Part shown: in pieces, positions 45,181 to 52,223 of the stretch
How positions within the stretch are numbered: the stretch's first letter is position 1
Layout of the letters: every line of letters starts with the position of its first letter
Assembly: GCA_002412885.1 (NCBI GenBank)
Contig: DHVX01000049.1
Location: 1 to 64,000 of the forward strand
Direction: 5' to 3'
Origin: Bacteroidales bacterium UBA5197
Lineage (GTDB): Bacteria; Bacteroidota; Bacteroidia; Bacteroidales; Lentimicrobiaceae
DNA length: 64,000 nt
The notes under the pieces: generated by a model
The model's database searches: none
What the model saw: only the letters and a program-made list of their open reading frames with translations
What the model was told of the DNA's origin: nothing
Position numbers and translations under genes: made by a program

Positions 45181-45220
45181 AAGTTGCAACGAACCGGATT
45201 TGTCCGGCTCGTTGCAACTT
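45181..45220. terminator. Bidirectional terminator between convergent genes
   Basis: 18-bp stem with one mismatch (45181-45198 and 45203-45220; core AAGTTGCAACGA) and 4-base loop, flanked by T/A tracts, located between the Mla operon and the minus-strand gene at 45249. Confidence 0.85.
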
Positions 45221-45248
45221 TAAAATTAAGTTTACAGCTTAAAACGTA

Positions 45249-45443
45249 TTATGATTCATCTTTGGTAGTACGAACCAGGCTGATACCTGAAACAAAAAAT
45301 ATCAGACCCAGAATTCCGTAAATTATCAAAGGTTTGAGACCGGATGTACCTGCTGAGTTGCCGGCAAATAATACAGCTGCGTAAATCATGCCGACAATCC
45401 CAAGGATTGTTAGTATTCCGCCAAAGATTCTTTTGAGATTCAT
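45249..45443 (-). CDS. Small two-helix membrane protein
   Basis: This 64-residue protein from the ATG at 45441-45443 (the longer frame to 45512 has no fitting signal) has helices at about 8-26 (GILTILGIVGMIYAAVLFAG) and 38-57 (LIIYGILGLIFFVSGISL), ending RTTKDES. Seen in many Bacteroidota as a hypothetical protein. It follows the Thivi_2564-like gene by 111 bases and probably shares its regulon promoter at 45764-45828. Confidence 0.75.
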   Translation of the reverse strand: MNLKRIFGGILTILGIVGMIYAAVLFAGNSAGTSGLKPLIIYGILGLIFFVSGISLVRTTKDES

Positions 45444-45554
45444 GTTTAGTTTTTTTAGGATTGGGTTCAACAGAAAACTGTTTTGATCAGGCCAACTGCT
45501 TTCTGATGTCAATCAGTCGATAATCAGCAGGTTGTAATCTTAATGATTGAAGTT

Positions 45555-45740
45555 TTAAACAGTTATGTTCGCCAACGAATCTAGAAGCCCAAATGCATTT
45601 AAGAGCCAGATGATGACAAGAATAACGACCAGAATATTCAGTATCGACTTTATCTTTCTGTCCATGGGGATGAAAGAATTTACAAGCCAGAGCAATACTC
45701 CAACAACAATCAGAACAAGCAGAATTGTTACAAGTGACAT
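45555..45740 (-). CDS. Thivi_2564 family membrane protein
   Basis: This 61-residue protein is almost all membrane: VTILLVLIVVGVLLWLVNSF, the family motif FIPMDRKIKSILNI, and a second helix (VVILVIIWLLNAFG). Thivi_2564 proteins are short stress-associated membrane proteins of unknown role. The start lies about 25 bases after the regulon -7 element, confirming the start codon and making this the first gene of the transcript. Confidence 0.9.
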   Translation of the reverse strand: MSLVTILLVLIVVGVLLWLVNSFIPMDRKIKSILNILVVILVIIWLLNAFGLLDSLANITV

Positions 45741-45763
45741 AATATATGGTTTTTAAGTTATGT

Positions 45764-45828
45764 CAAAGGTAGATAGCTGCCGGCCTTCGTATGTTATATA
45801 AATAATCAAATATGTTATATAATTCACA
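45764..45828 (-). promoter_or_regulatory. Regulon promoter for the Thivi_2564-like gene
   Basis: Distal TGTGAAT (45828-45822), 23 bases, proximal TATAACA (45798-45792), 20 bases, perfect -7 TACCTTTG (45771-45764). One of the closest matches to the consensus. Confidence 0.83.
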
Positions 45829-46038
45829 CATACCATCTTACATAAATAAACAATTGGGATGCTGTTAAGACCTGAAATTAATGATTTGAAAGTGGCGGCG
45901 AATATGTTGAATAAATATATCCGGGTATTTTATATACGTTATTTCCCGGATTTTATGATTCTGTTAATTTTATACTGAACCTTCTATAATCTCCCTTGTT
46001 TATATTTTGGTATATAACATATTGATCATTTTTTCACC

Positions 46039-46656
46039 ATGAGATTTTACATAAAATATGATTTTAACGCGGCCTGCAAAAAAATTCTGGAGGAGCAACT
46101 GGATAAAGCCGGCGTGTCTTATACCTTGTTGGGTTCCAGAGAAGTTGAAATCAAACAAAGCATTTCAGGAACAAAAATGACTCAGCTGATTGCCGGACTT
46201 GGAAATTATGGTATCGAGATTGTCGAATCGCAAAAGAATATTCTTGTTCAAAAGATAAAAGATACTATTGTTGAAATGGTAAATCTGGATGAAACACAAA
46301 CCCCGCTAAGAGCATCAGACTATCTTTCCGAAAAACTCCAGTATAGTTACGGATATCTATCCAATCTGTTTTCAGAAGTTACTTTTACTTCAATCGAAAA
46401 TTTTATCATCCTGCAAAAAATCGAAAGGGCCAAGCAACTGATAACCACTACTGAATTAAGCGTTAGTGAAATAGCCTGGGAGCTGAATTACAGTAGTGTG
46501 GCACATTTCTGCACGCAGTTTAAGGGAGTTACAGGTCTTACACCTACAGTATTTCAGCGGATTATTAAGAAGCGCCGGAAATTGCAGAATGGAGAAACAG
46601 ATAACGATCTGATCATTGAAATTCAATCTAAAAACAACATTAATAAAAATCCATAA
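46039..46656 (+). CDS. Short AraC-type regulator, paralogue 3
   Basis: This 205-residue protein has an AraC double HTH at about 110-182 (VSEIAWELNYSSVAHFCTQF, GLTPTVFQRIIK) and a polar tail of about 20 residues not found in the other three copies. The N-terminal domain (MRFYIKYDFNAACKKILEEQ) keeps the ferredoxin-like pattern but is the most diverged; only one cysteine remains at the expected metal-site position. The stop overlaps the next start by one base (TAATG), so it is coupled to a response regulator and a CHASE3 kinase. No regulon promoter is visible upstream. Confidence 0.9.
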   Translation: MRFYIKYDFNAACKKILEEQLDKAGVSYTLLGSREVEIKQSISGTKMTQLIAGLGNYGIEIVESQKNILVQKIKDTIVEMVNLDETQTPLRASDYLSEKLQYSYGYLSNLFSEVTFTSIENFIILQKIERAKQLITTTELSVSEIAWELNYSSVAHFCTQFKGVTGLTPTVFQRIIKKRRKLQNGETDNDLIIEIQSKNNINKNP

Positions 46657-47102
46657 TGAAAAACGGACCCATCTATGTTTTGCTTGCTGACGATGATGAA
46701 GATGACCGTCTTTTTTTTAAGGATGTGTTTGACGAATTAAAAATCAATACCGTTGTAAACATGGTAAATGACGGGGAGGAGTTGATGAAATACCTTTCCC
46801 GGAATGATCATACCTTGCCTCATATGCTTTTTCTTGATCTGAATATGCCATTTAAAACCGGATTGGAATGCCTTACGGAAATCAAGAAAATGGATCATCT
46901 GAAGGAAATGGCAATAGCCATTTATTCCACATCGGCATCTGAAAAAGAGATAGAAGAGACCTTTGTAAACGGGGCCAACATCTATATCAAAAAGCCCAGT
47001 GATTTCGGCACATTAAAAAAAATTCTGGCAGATGTGATAACCATCAACTGGCAATATCAAACTTCAGGTTTAAATCGTGATAACTTCTTGTTAAGTATAT
47101 GA
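46656..47102 (+). CDS. Single-domain response regulator (Rcp1-like)
   Basis: This 148-residue receiver has the acidic cluster LLADDDEDDRLFF, phosphoacceptor Asp in MLFLDLNMPFKTG (about residue 63), Thr/Ser in IYSTSAS and Lys in YIKKPSD. It is of the Rcp1/CheY type that pairs with membrane or phytochrome kinases. Overlaps both neighbours (TAATG and ATGA), so AraC, receiver and kinase are made together. Confidence 0.93.
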   Translation: MKNGPIYVLLADDDEDDRLFFKDVFDELKINTVVNMVNDGEELMKYLSRNDHTLPHMLFLDLNMPFKTGLECLTEIKKMDHLKEMAIAIYSTSASEKEIEETFVNGANIYIKKPSDFGTLKKILADVITINWQYQTSGLNRDNFLLSI

Positions 47103-48904
47103 TCTCCAAGCTAAATAGAATGAGACTTATGGCAATTACTGCCAATCATATCTTTTTGAGAAGTATTTTTGCTGCATCTTTGTTTATCCTCATTTTTATT
47201 TCAGGCATCACATATAGAAATACTGTTTCACTTACCGATTCTATGGAGTGGGTGGTTCAGTCCTATAAATTCCAAACAGAGGTAGAACAATTATTCTCGT
47301 TGCTTAAAGATGCCGAGAACAGCCAAAGGGGATTTTTAATTGCCGGCGACAGTGCCTTTCTTGAAAAGTATTTTGAGTCACACAAGAGCGTGGTAAAATC
47401 ATTTGCAAAATTGGATTCATTGCAGACAGGAAACCCGCAGCAGCAAAAGAATCTGAAGTTTCTGAATCAGTTGATCGATCTCAGGCTTCAGCAATATGAT
47501 CTTTCATTGAAATACGGTTCTGACCTGTTCCTTAATCAGGAGGAACTTACTGCAAATATGAGGAAGGGATCTGAAATAACAAACCTCATTGATAAACAAA
47601 TTGATAAGATAATAGATCTCGAGAGCAGCAACCTGAAAGAACGGCAAGAGAAATATGAGTTCAAGTCATTCTTTGTGCCCTGGTTTACGCTCTTCATCAT
47701 GCTTTTTTCCCTTTTTGTTTTTGTTTTGGCTTATGTAAAAATCAACAGTGATCTTGAAGAGCAAAAACGATCGAATAAGAAATTGCTGATTTCAACAGAA
47801 TCGATGAAACACGCCGAAGCAATCGGAGAATTCTTTATTACACAATGGGACTTAAAAACGAACCGGTATATTTTTTCCGACAACTTATATAGGCTTCTGG
47901 GTTGTGAGCCGCAATCATTTAAAGCAACAGCAGAGAACTTTTTGAAATTCGTTCATCCAGACGATATACATATTGTAAGCAATGGAACGGAAAGTACAAG
48001 GCAATCCAGTATGGTTTTTCCGCGTACCTACAGAATTATTCGAAAAGATGGGGGAGTGCGTTACCTCAAATCGATGGGGAAGATCATAACCGATAGCAAG
48101 GGAAACCTTACGCATGTAAGTGTTGCCAAAGATATTACCCAATTTCAGTTGAGTAATATGGCTCTTGAAAAAAGAAATCAGGAGCTTTTACAAAGCATAT
48201 CCGAGTTAGAGTCATTCAACCATGTGGCCAGCCACGATCTGCAGGAGCCATTGCGCAAAATCCAAACTTTTATATCACGCATTTCAGAAAAAGATCAGTT
48301 GATTATGGATGAAAACAGCAAGGAATACTTTGCGCGGATTCAAGCTTCTGTTAGTCGTATGCGCACTCTTATCGATGATTTACTTTTATATTCCCGCACT
48401 ACCAAAACAGATAAAGAATTTGAAAGAACCGATTTGAATCTGTTGCTCGAAAACACCCTTCAGGAGTTATCACAGCAAATTGAAGAGAAGAATGCAGTTA
48501 TCCATACAGAGAATCTGCCGGCTTTAAGAGTGATTCCTTTTCAAATTCAGCAACTTTTTTATAATCTGATCAGCAATTCATTGAAATATAGTAAACCCGG
48601 GCTTGCTCCGATAATAAAGATTGAATGCCGGAAAATAGAAACTCATGAAAATCCTGAGTTATTCTCTGATTCAGGCAAAGAGTATTATAAAATCTCGGTT
48701 TCAGATAATGGGCTGGGTTTTGAACAGGAATATGCCAATAAAGTATTTGAACTTTTTAACCGTCTGCACATCAAAGGCGATTATCCCGGAACAGGCATCG
48801 GACTGTCAATCTGTAAAAAAATAGCTGAAAATCATTCGGGAGTTATTACAGCAAAAAGCAAGCCTAACGAAGGTGCTGCTTTTTCAGTATTTCTTCCTGA
48901 TTAG
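47099..48904 (+). CDS. CHASE3-PAS membrane histidine kinase
   Basis: This 601-residue protein has two transmembrane segments (about 20-38 and 198-218) enclosing a periplasmic CHASE3 domain (about 40-190; DAENSQRGFLIAGDSAFLEK), a PAS domain (about 245-355; with FSDNLYRLLGCEPQSF), HisKA with VASHDLQEPLRKIQTF (His about 378) and HATPase (NLISNSLKYSK, DNGLGFE, GTGIGLSIC). CHASE3 senses unknown periplasmic signals. Last gene of the AraC-receiver-kinase operon. Confidence 0.94.
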   Translation: MISKLNRMRLMAITANHIFLRSIFAASLFILIFISGITYRNTVSLTDSMEWVVQSYKFQTEVEQLFSLLKDAENSQRGFLIAGDSAFLEKYFESHKSVVKSFAKLDSLQTGNPQQQKNLKFLNQLIDLRLQQYDLSLKYGSDLFLNQEELTANMRKGSEITNLIDKQIDKIIDLESSNLKERQEKYEFKSFFVPWFTLFIMLFSLFVFVLAYVKINSDLEEQKRSNKKLLISTESMKHAEAIGEFFITQWDLKTNRYIFSDNLYRLLGCEPQSFKATAENFLKFVHPDDIHIVSNGTESTRQSSMVFPRTYRIIRKDGGVRYLKSMGKIITDSKGNLTHVSVAKDITQFQLSNMALEKRNQELLQSISELESFNHVASHDLQEPLRKIQTFISRISEKDQLIMDENSKEYFARIQASVSRMRTLIDDLLLYSRTTKTDKEFERTDLNLLLENTLQELSQQIEEKNAVIHTENLPALRVIPFQIQQLFYNLISNSLKYSKPGLAPIIKIECRKIETHENPELFSDSGKEYYKISVSDNGLGFEQEYANKVFELFNRLHIKGDYPGTGIGLSICKKIAENHSGVITAKSKPNEGAAFSVFLPD

Positions 48905-48939
48905 TCGGAGTTTATTTTACCCGCCCTGTTTGCTGCATA

Positions 48940-49004
48940 TGGGAATCATGTAATCATTAGCAAAAATCATGTTGCACTTTTCAATTGAAAGGATTGCATA
49001 TTTG
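48940..49004 (+). promoter_or_regulatory. Regulon promoter for the lmo0937-like gene at 49110
   Basis: Distal TGGGAAT (48940-48946), 23 bases, proximal TGTTGCA (48970-48976, the weakest proximal box), 20 bases, -7 CATATTTG (48997-49004). It starts 36 bases behind the CHASE3 kinase stop. Confidence 0.7.
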
Positions 49005-49109
49005 CGCCGATAAGTTTGTGCAAATGGTTTTGCATTTTCAATGGCGGTAATTAGAAAATTGTCTTTCTTCCTGCCAATCAAGTTTGGGTTTACTGTAATC
49101 AATAAACAA

Positions 49110-49265
49110 ATGGCACATGTTCTTTATACCCTCGCAGTTATTCTGATTATACTCTGGGCTATTGGATTTCTGATCTTTAGTTTTAGTGCAATTATCCATT
49201 TATTGCTGGTGGTCGCTTTTATTCTTGTATTGTTTAAAATGCTAAAGGATATTAAAGAAAATTAG
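49110..49265 (+). CDS. lmo0937 family small membrane protein, copy 1
   Basis: This 51-residue protein (MAHVLYTLAVILIILWAIGF, then LIFSFSAIIHLLLVVAFILV and KMLKDIKEN) has the two-helix lmo0937 family pattern with W-x-I-G-F between helices and a conserved His near the second. The frame can be extended to an ATG at 49041, but that adds 23 non-hydrophobic residues atypical for the family. A paralogue lies at 49570-49722 on the other strand. Stress-inducible members are known, but their function is not. Confidence 0.82.
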   Translation: MAHVLYTLAVILIILWAIGFLIFSFSAIIHLLLVVAFILVLFKMLKDIKEN

Positions 49266-49447
49266 TTTGGCTTTAACATATCTTCCCTGTAGTTGCTTTT
49301 AATATATCCGGCTGAAGACTTTTTTTCGGAATAAAAACTCCGGTATTCATTCATTTCGGCGGTAGAATTACTATAAACCTCAATTCCCTGAAAAAAAAAG
49401 TCCCTGCCAGCAAGCAGGGACTCGATTTCACTAAGGCTCAAAGTCAT
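49262..49447 (-). CDS. Possible 61-residue hypothetical protein
   Basis: The ATG is at 49445-49447 and the stop overlaps the convergent lmo0937-like gene by 4 bases. The product is polar and contains SEIESLLAGRDFFFQGIEVY, a plausible but unrecognised sequence. No promoter element of either kind was found upstream. It could be a chance frame; the composition (S, E, Y, K rich, few rare residues) slightly favours a real gene. Confidence 0.4.
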   Translation of the reverse strand: MTLSLSEIESLLAGRDFFFQGIEVYSNSTAEMNEYRSFYSEKKSSAGYIKSNYREDMLKPN

Positions 49448-49569
49448 ATTTAGGGGAAAATATAAAAATCATTCCATTAAAAACATCCAATCAAACATAG
49501 GGGATACAAGATTTGCTGGTTATTCTCGCCTTAGTATATTTTAATAAACCTGAAGAAATAAAACAGCAG

Positions 49570-49722
49570 TTATATTTTCTTCCCTTGAATCAGCCTTAGA
49601 ATTACTGCAACAATGGCAATAACAAGAAGTATGTGAATTAATCCACCGGCATGAAACCCTGCCCATCCTATCAACCATGCAATGATTAATACGACAGCGA
49701 TGATATAAAGTAAATTTCCCAT
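49570..49722 (-). CDS. lmo0937 family small membrane protein, copy 2
   Basis: This 50-residue protein (MGNLLYIIAVVLIIAWLIGW, AGFHAGGLIHILLVIAIVAV, ILRLIQGKKI) has two helices with the W-L-I-G-W turn and the conserved G-x-I/L-I-H before helix two. It is 47 bases downstream of the gene at 49770-50099 and probably belongs to the same transcript from the promoter at 50135-50199. Confidence 0.85.
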   Translation of the reverse strand: MGNLLYIIAVVLIIAWLIGWAGFHAGGLIHILLVIAIVAVILRLIQGKKI

Positions 49723-49769
49723 TTTGGTCGGTTTTTATTGGTTAATAAATTGATTATTTATCAGAGAAC

Positions 49770-50099
49770 TTAAAGCAAGAGGATCAGAAGCAGAACGATT
49801 AATATTGCAGCTCCAACTGAAATATACAATCCACCACTGCTGTTCAGATTTTCAGCTTTGAGGTCACTTTTTATCATTTTCACTTCAGCACGCAGTTCTT
49901 TTTTCTCCGATTTGGTTTTCTCGGTAAGATCCATCGCTTTAATTTCTTCCAACCGCAATATCATTGCCTGTGCTTCGGAGGAGATTTCGATTTTTTCCTT
50001 TTTTGCAAAAGGATTTACTTTTGAATTATCTTCTGCATGAGCGGGGATAAATAGCAGCATAACTGCTGCAGTCATCAAACCCAAAATAATTTTTTTCAT
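49770..50099 (-). CDS. Exported helical protein with C-terminal membrane anchor
   Basis: This 109-residue protein has a cleavable signal (MKKIILGLMTAAVMLLFIPA then HAE), a charged helical stretch (IEISSEAQAMILRLEEIKAM, KSEKKELRAEVKMIKSDLK) and a C-terminal transmembrane helix (ISVGAAILIVLLLILLL). This N-signal/coiled-coil/C-anchor shape recurs in Bacteroidota stress clusters; no function is known. First gene after the regulon promoter at 50135-50199. Confidence 0.83.
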   Translation of the reverse strand: MKKIILGLMTAAVMLLFIPAHAEDNSKVNPFAKKEKIEISSEAQAMILRLEEIKAMDLTEKTKSEKKELRAEVKMIKSDLKAENLNSSGGLYISVGAAILIVLLLILLL

Positions 50100-50134
50100 T
50101 TTCGTTCTCTTTTAAGTGTGTGAAATTAATAAAG

Positions 50135-50199
50135 CAAAGTTCGGCATCAAAAGCCCGGTTTCAGTTATACAATTGCCTGAAAAAATTATATCATTCACA
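50135..50199 (-). promoter_or_regulatory. Regulon promoter for the anchored helical protein and lmo0937 copy 2
   Basis: Distal TGTGAAT (50199-50193), 23 bases, proximal TATAACT (50169-50163), 20 bases, -7 GAACTTTG (50142-50135). Confidence 0.8.
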
Positions 50200-50206
50200 C
50201 ATTCTG

Positions 50207-50716
50207 CTATTTATTTCTACCCTTACCTTTTGTACCGCTTTTTCCGGGTTTGTTTCCGTTACCCTTTGAAGGGCCCATCTTTGATGATTTTTTAACAACC
50301 CTGTTATTCTGTTGTTTCATTCCGGCATTTTTGTGATCAGGTTTTGGTCCTATACTTTTTTGTGGTGGTCCTTTGTAACCTTTTTTATACTTCACCTTAT
50401 ATTCTTTAAAATGGACATAAGGAGAATTCCCGCGGTAATCGGTCATCACTACTTTATAGCCGCTGTAGAGATCATAGGATCTGTAACGATATGGCAGATT
50501 AGCACGCCTTACCCAGGTTCCTCTTTCATAATAAATGAACCTTGAATTATGAACATCATAATACGATTCCACATCAGGAAGATAGTAGTATTGCACACTG
50601 TTGTAACCGGAAGGGCCCCAGGCCGGAGGAGTTCCCAACACTATGGTAACCTGCGAAAAAGCAGTAGCTGTTATAAAAAGCAAAAAACCGGCTATGAGTA
50701 ATTTAATTGTTTTCAT
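50207..50716 (-). CDS. Secreted protein with basic, glycine/lysine-rich tail
   Basis: The protein has 169 residues from the ATG at 50714-50716 (the frame reaches a TTG at 50761). Signal MKTIKLLIAGFLLFITATAF ends SQ. The middle part is Tyr-rich with VQYYYLPDVESYYDVHNSRF and IYYERGTWVRRANLP, a pattern common to small periplasmic proteins in this phylum. The last 50 residues are strongly basic (KKSSKMGPSKGNGNKPGKSG), disordered, and could bind nucleic acid, lipid A or peptidoglycan. No regulon copy was found upstream. Confidence 0.85.
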   Translation of the reverse strand: MKTIKLLIAGFLLFITATAFSQVTIVLGTPPAWGPSGYNSVQYYYLPDVESYYDVHNSRFIYYERGTWVRRANLPYRYRSYDLYSGYKVVMTDYRGNSPYVHFKEYKVKYKKGYKGPPQKSIGPKPDHKNAGMKQQNNRVVKKSSKMGPSKGNGNKPGKSGTKGKGRNK

Positions 50717-50877
50717 TTGAGTAAGTTTTAAAATGTTAAAACAATGACAGATTTTTTTCAAAAACAGTTGACTGAATATTCAAATGCCCGAGCAGCCAAT
50801 TCTGTTTGATTTCCAAACAATATTGACCACTCAGGCACTAAACTTTCTTAAATGACAGAAAGAAAATTTAACTAAGT

Positions 50878-51414
50878 CTAGTGAATTGCAAGTCCTATTG
50901 TTGAGACTCCTGTTGAAAGATCAAGGAATATTCCTACTTTCTGACTCAGGTGATATTCAGCTCCAACGTGCAGATCGAGAAAAAGAGGGCGCGGACGTAC
51001 GTAATAATCCCTGTTGCCATTGTAATCGTTATCCCATCTTGAATTTACCAGTGCAAATCCAAGTGATCCGGCAAGGTAAAAGTCCCATGCTGAATTGGCC
51101 TTCAATATTTCATCCAGATACAGTGATCCTTTAACTCCGATAGGAATAACGGATTCACGATAATGATCACCTCTGAATGAGTAAAAATTTACAAAAGGAG
51201 CGAGGGTAAAATTTCTGGCAACGTCAAATTCATAATCCAGATGAAATACTGTAATTGACCGGTTTGTGTAACCATAATAACCAGAGTATCCGCCAATTCC
51301 CAATCCCAGATTCAGCGTATTTCCATATCCTCCACCCGAAGTATTGCTTTGGGCAAATGAACCATATCCGACTATTGAAAGGCAGAAAAGCATAATAATA
51401 ACAAATTTTTTCAT
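50878..51414 (-). CDS. Small outer-membrane beta-barrel protein
   Basis: The protein has 178 residues from the ATG at 51412-51414; the longer frame to 51477 begins with TTG inside the promoter and is excluded. Signal MKKFVIIMLFCLSIVGYGSF ends AQ. The rest alternates amphipathic strands (NLGLGIGGYSGYYGYTNRS, FTLAPFVNFYSF, AWDFYLAGSLGFALV, DLHVGAEYHLSQKVGIFLDL), an 8-strand-type barrel. The promoter 51440-51504 precedes it by about 26 bases. Confidence 0.9.
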   Translation of the reverse strand: MKKFVIIMLFCLSIVGYGSFAQSNTSGGGYGNTLNLGLGIGGYSGYYGYTNRSITVFHLDYEFDVARNFTLAPFVNFYSFRGDHYRESVIPIGVKGSLYLDEILKANSAWDFYLAGSLGFALVNSRWDNDYNGNRDYYVRPRPLFLDLHVGAEYHLSQKVGIFLDLSTGVSTIGLAIH

Positions 51415-51439
51415 GGTGTGTTGTGTTTTTAATGCCGTG

Positions 51440-51504
51440 CAAAGATCATCGCAATTGCCTACTAAAGCATTACACAATTAACAGTATTAGTTGTATCTTT
51501 CACA
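51440..51504 (-). promoter_or_regulatory. Regulon promoter for the small barrel gene
   Basis: Distal TGTGAAA (51504-51498) overlaps the stop codon of AraC paralogue 4; 23 bases; proximal TGTAATG (51474-51468); 20 bases; -7 GATCTTTG (51447-51440). Same overlap with an AraC gene end as at 15853-15917. Confidence 0.8.
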
Positions 51505-52060
51505 CATTATCCATGGGCAAATATTTGTTTTGCCTGAGCTTCCTGTAAAAAGTAGGTGTAAGTCCTGTAATTCTTTTAAACTGGGTTGATAAATGCGCAA
51601 CGCTGCAATAATTTAATCGGTAAGATATCTCCGTTAGCGTAAAATTCTCATTGAGAAGCAATTCCTTTACCCGTTCAATTTTCGATTTTATATAATATTG
51701 TTCTATGGTTATTTCGTTTAATTCCGAAAACAAGCTTGCAAGATGGTTATAGTCAGTTTGCAGTTTTGCGCTGATTGCATCGGAGATATTTATTTTAGAC
51801 AGTTCCTCTTTACCGTAAACAATTTCAAGCAATGCATTCTTAATTCTTTCATTCAGAATGGCTTTCTTGTCATCCAATATTTCAAGCCCCGATGCTAAAA
51901 GAACGGCCCTCAATTGTTCCAATTGTTTACTGCTCAGTTCTTCGCTGATGACAACCTCGCCCAAATCAATCATTAAGCAGTGAAATCCGAGACTTTCCAA
52001 CTCCGATTGAACCACCATTTTACAGCGGATCGAAATCATGTTTTTTATAAATAGTTTCAT
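51500..52060 (-). CDS. Short AraC-type regulator, paralogue 4
   Basis: This 186-residue protein has an AraC double HTH at about 105-180 (LTEISYRLNYCSVAHLSTQF, GLTPTFYRKLR). N-terminal ferredoxin-like domain MKLFIKNMISIRCKMVVQSE, again with Ser at the first metal-site position and Cys at the second. It is the only one of the four paralogues not in an operon with a signalling protein: upstream is rbfA on the opposite strand. A -7-like TATTTTTG lies at 52092-52099, without a regulon module. Confidence 0.9.
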   Translation of the reverse strand: MKLFIKNMISIRCKMVVQSELESLGFHCLMIDLGEVVISEELSSKQLEQLRAVLLASGLEILDDKKAILNERIKNALLEIVYGKEELSKINISDAISAKLQTDYNHLASLFSELNEITIEQYYIKSKIERVKELLLNENFTLTEISYRLNYCSVAHLSTQFKRITGLTPTFYRKLRQNKYLPMDNV

Positions 52061-52091
52061 CTGCAGATAAGATTAGCAATTATGCTTAATA

Positions 52092-52099
52092 CAAAAATA
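52092..52099 (-). promoter_or_regulatory. Candidate -7 element of AraC paralogue 4
   Basis: TATTTTTG on the minus strand matches TAnnTTTG; no TTG at 19-23 bases was seen and no TGTGAAT box is present. Confidence 0.4.
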
Positions 52100-52211
52100 A
52101 GCATTTCTTATCATAATAATAAATACAACGGGCAAAACATTCCTGAGTTTTCTGACATATGTTGTAATTTTTGACGCATCGGCCTGTACTTATCTTCTTC
52201 TTTTTATTCTC

Positions 52212-52219
52212 TATCTTTG
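52212..52219 (+). promoter_or_regulatory. -7 element immediately before rbfA
   Basis: TATCTTTG matches TAnnTTTG exactly and lies only 4 bases before the ATG (52224), predicting a leaderless or nearly leaderless transcript, a frequent arrangement in Bacteroidota. Confidence 0.5.
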
Positions 52220-52223
52220 TGCC

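Noticed and set aside
6170..51504. Reading TGTGAAT and TGTAACA as the -35 and -10 of an alternative sigma factor
   Set aside because: The 23-base gap is too long for sigma -35/-10 contacts, and a TAnnTTTG-like -7 element follows at a fixed 20 bases in nearly all copies, so the two boxes are better explained as an activator site.
6170..51504. CRP/FNR-type palindrome (TGTGA...TCACA)
   Set aside because: The downstream half is TGTAACA in direct, not inverted, orientation, and the spacing of 23 does not fit the 6-base CRP spacer.
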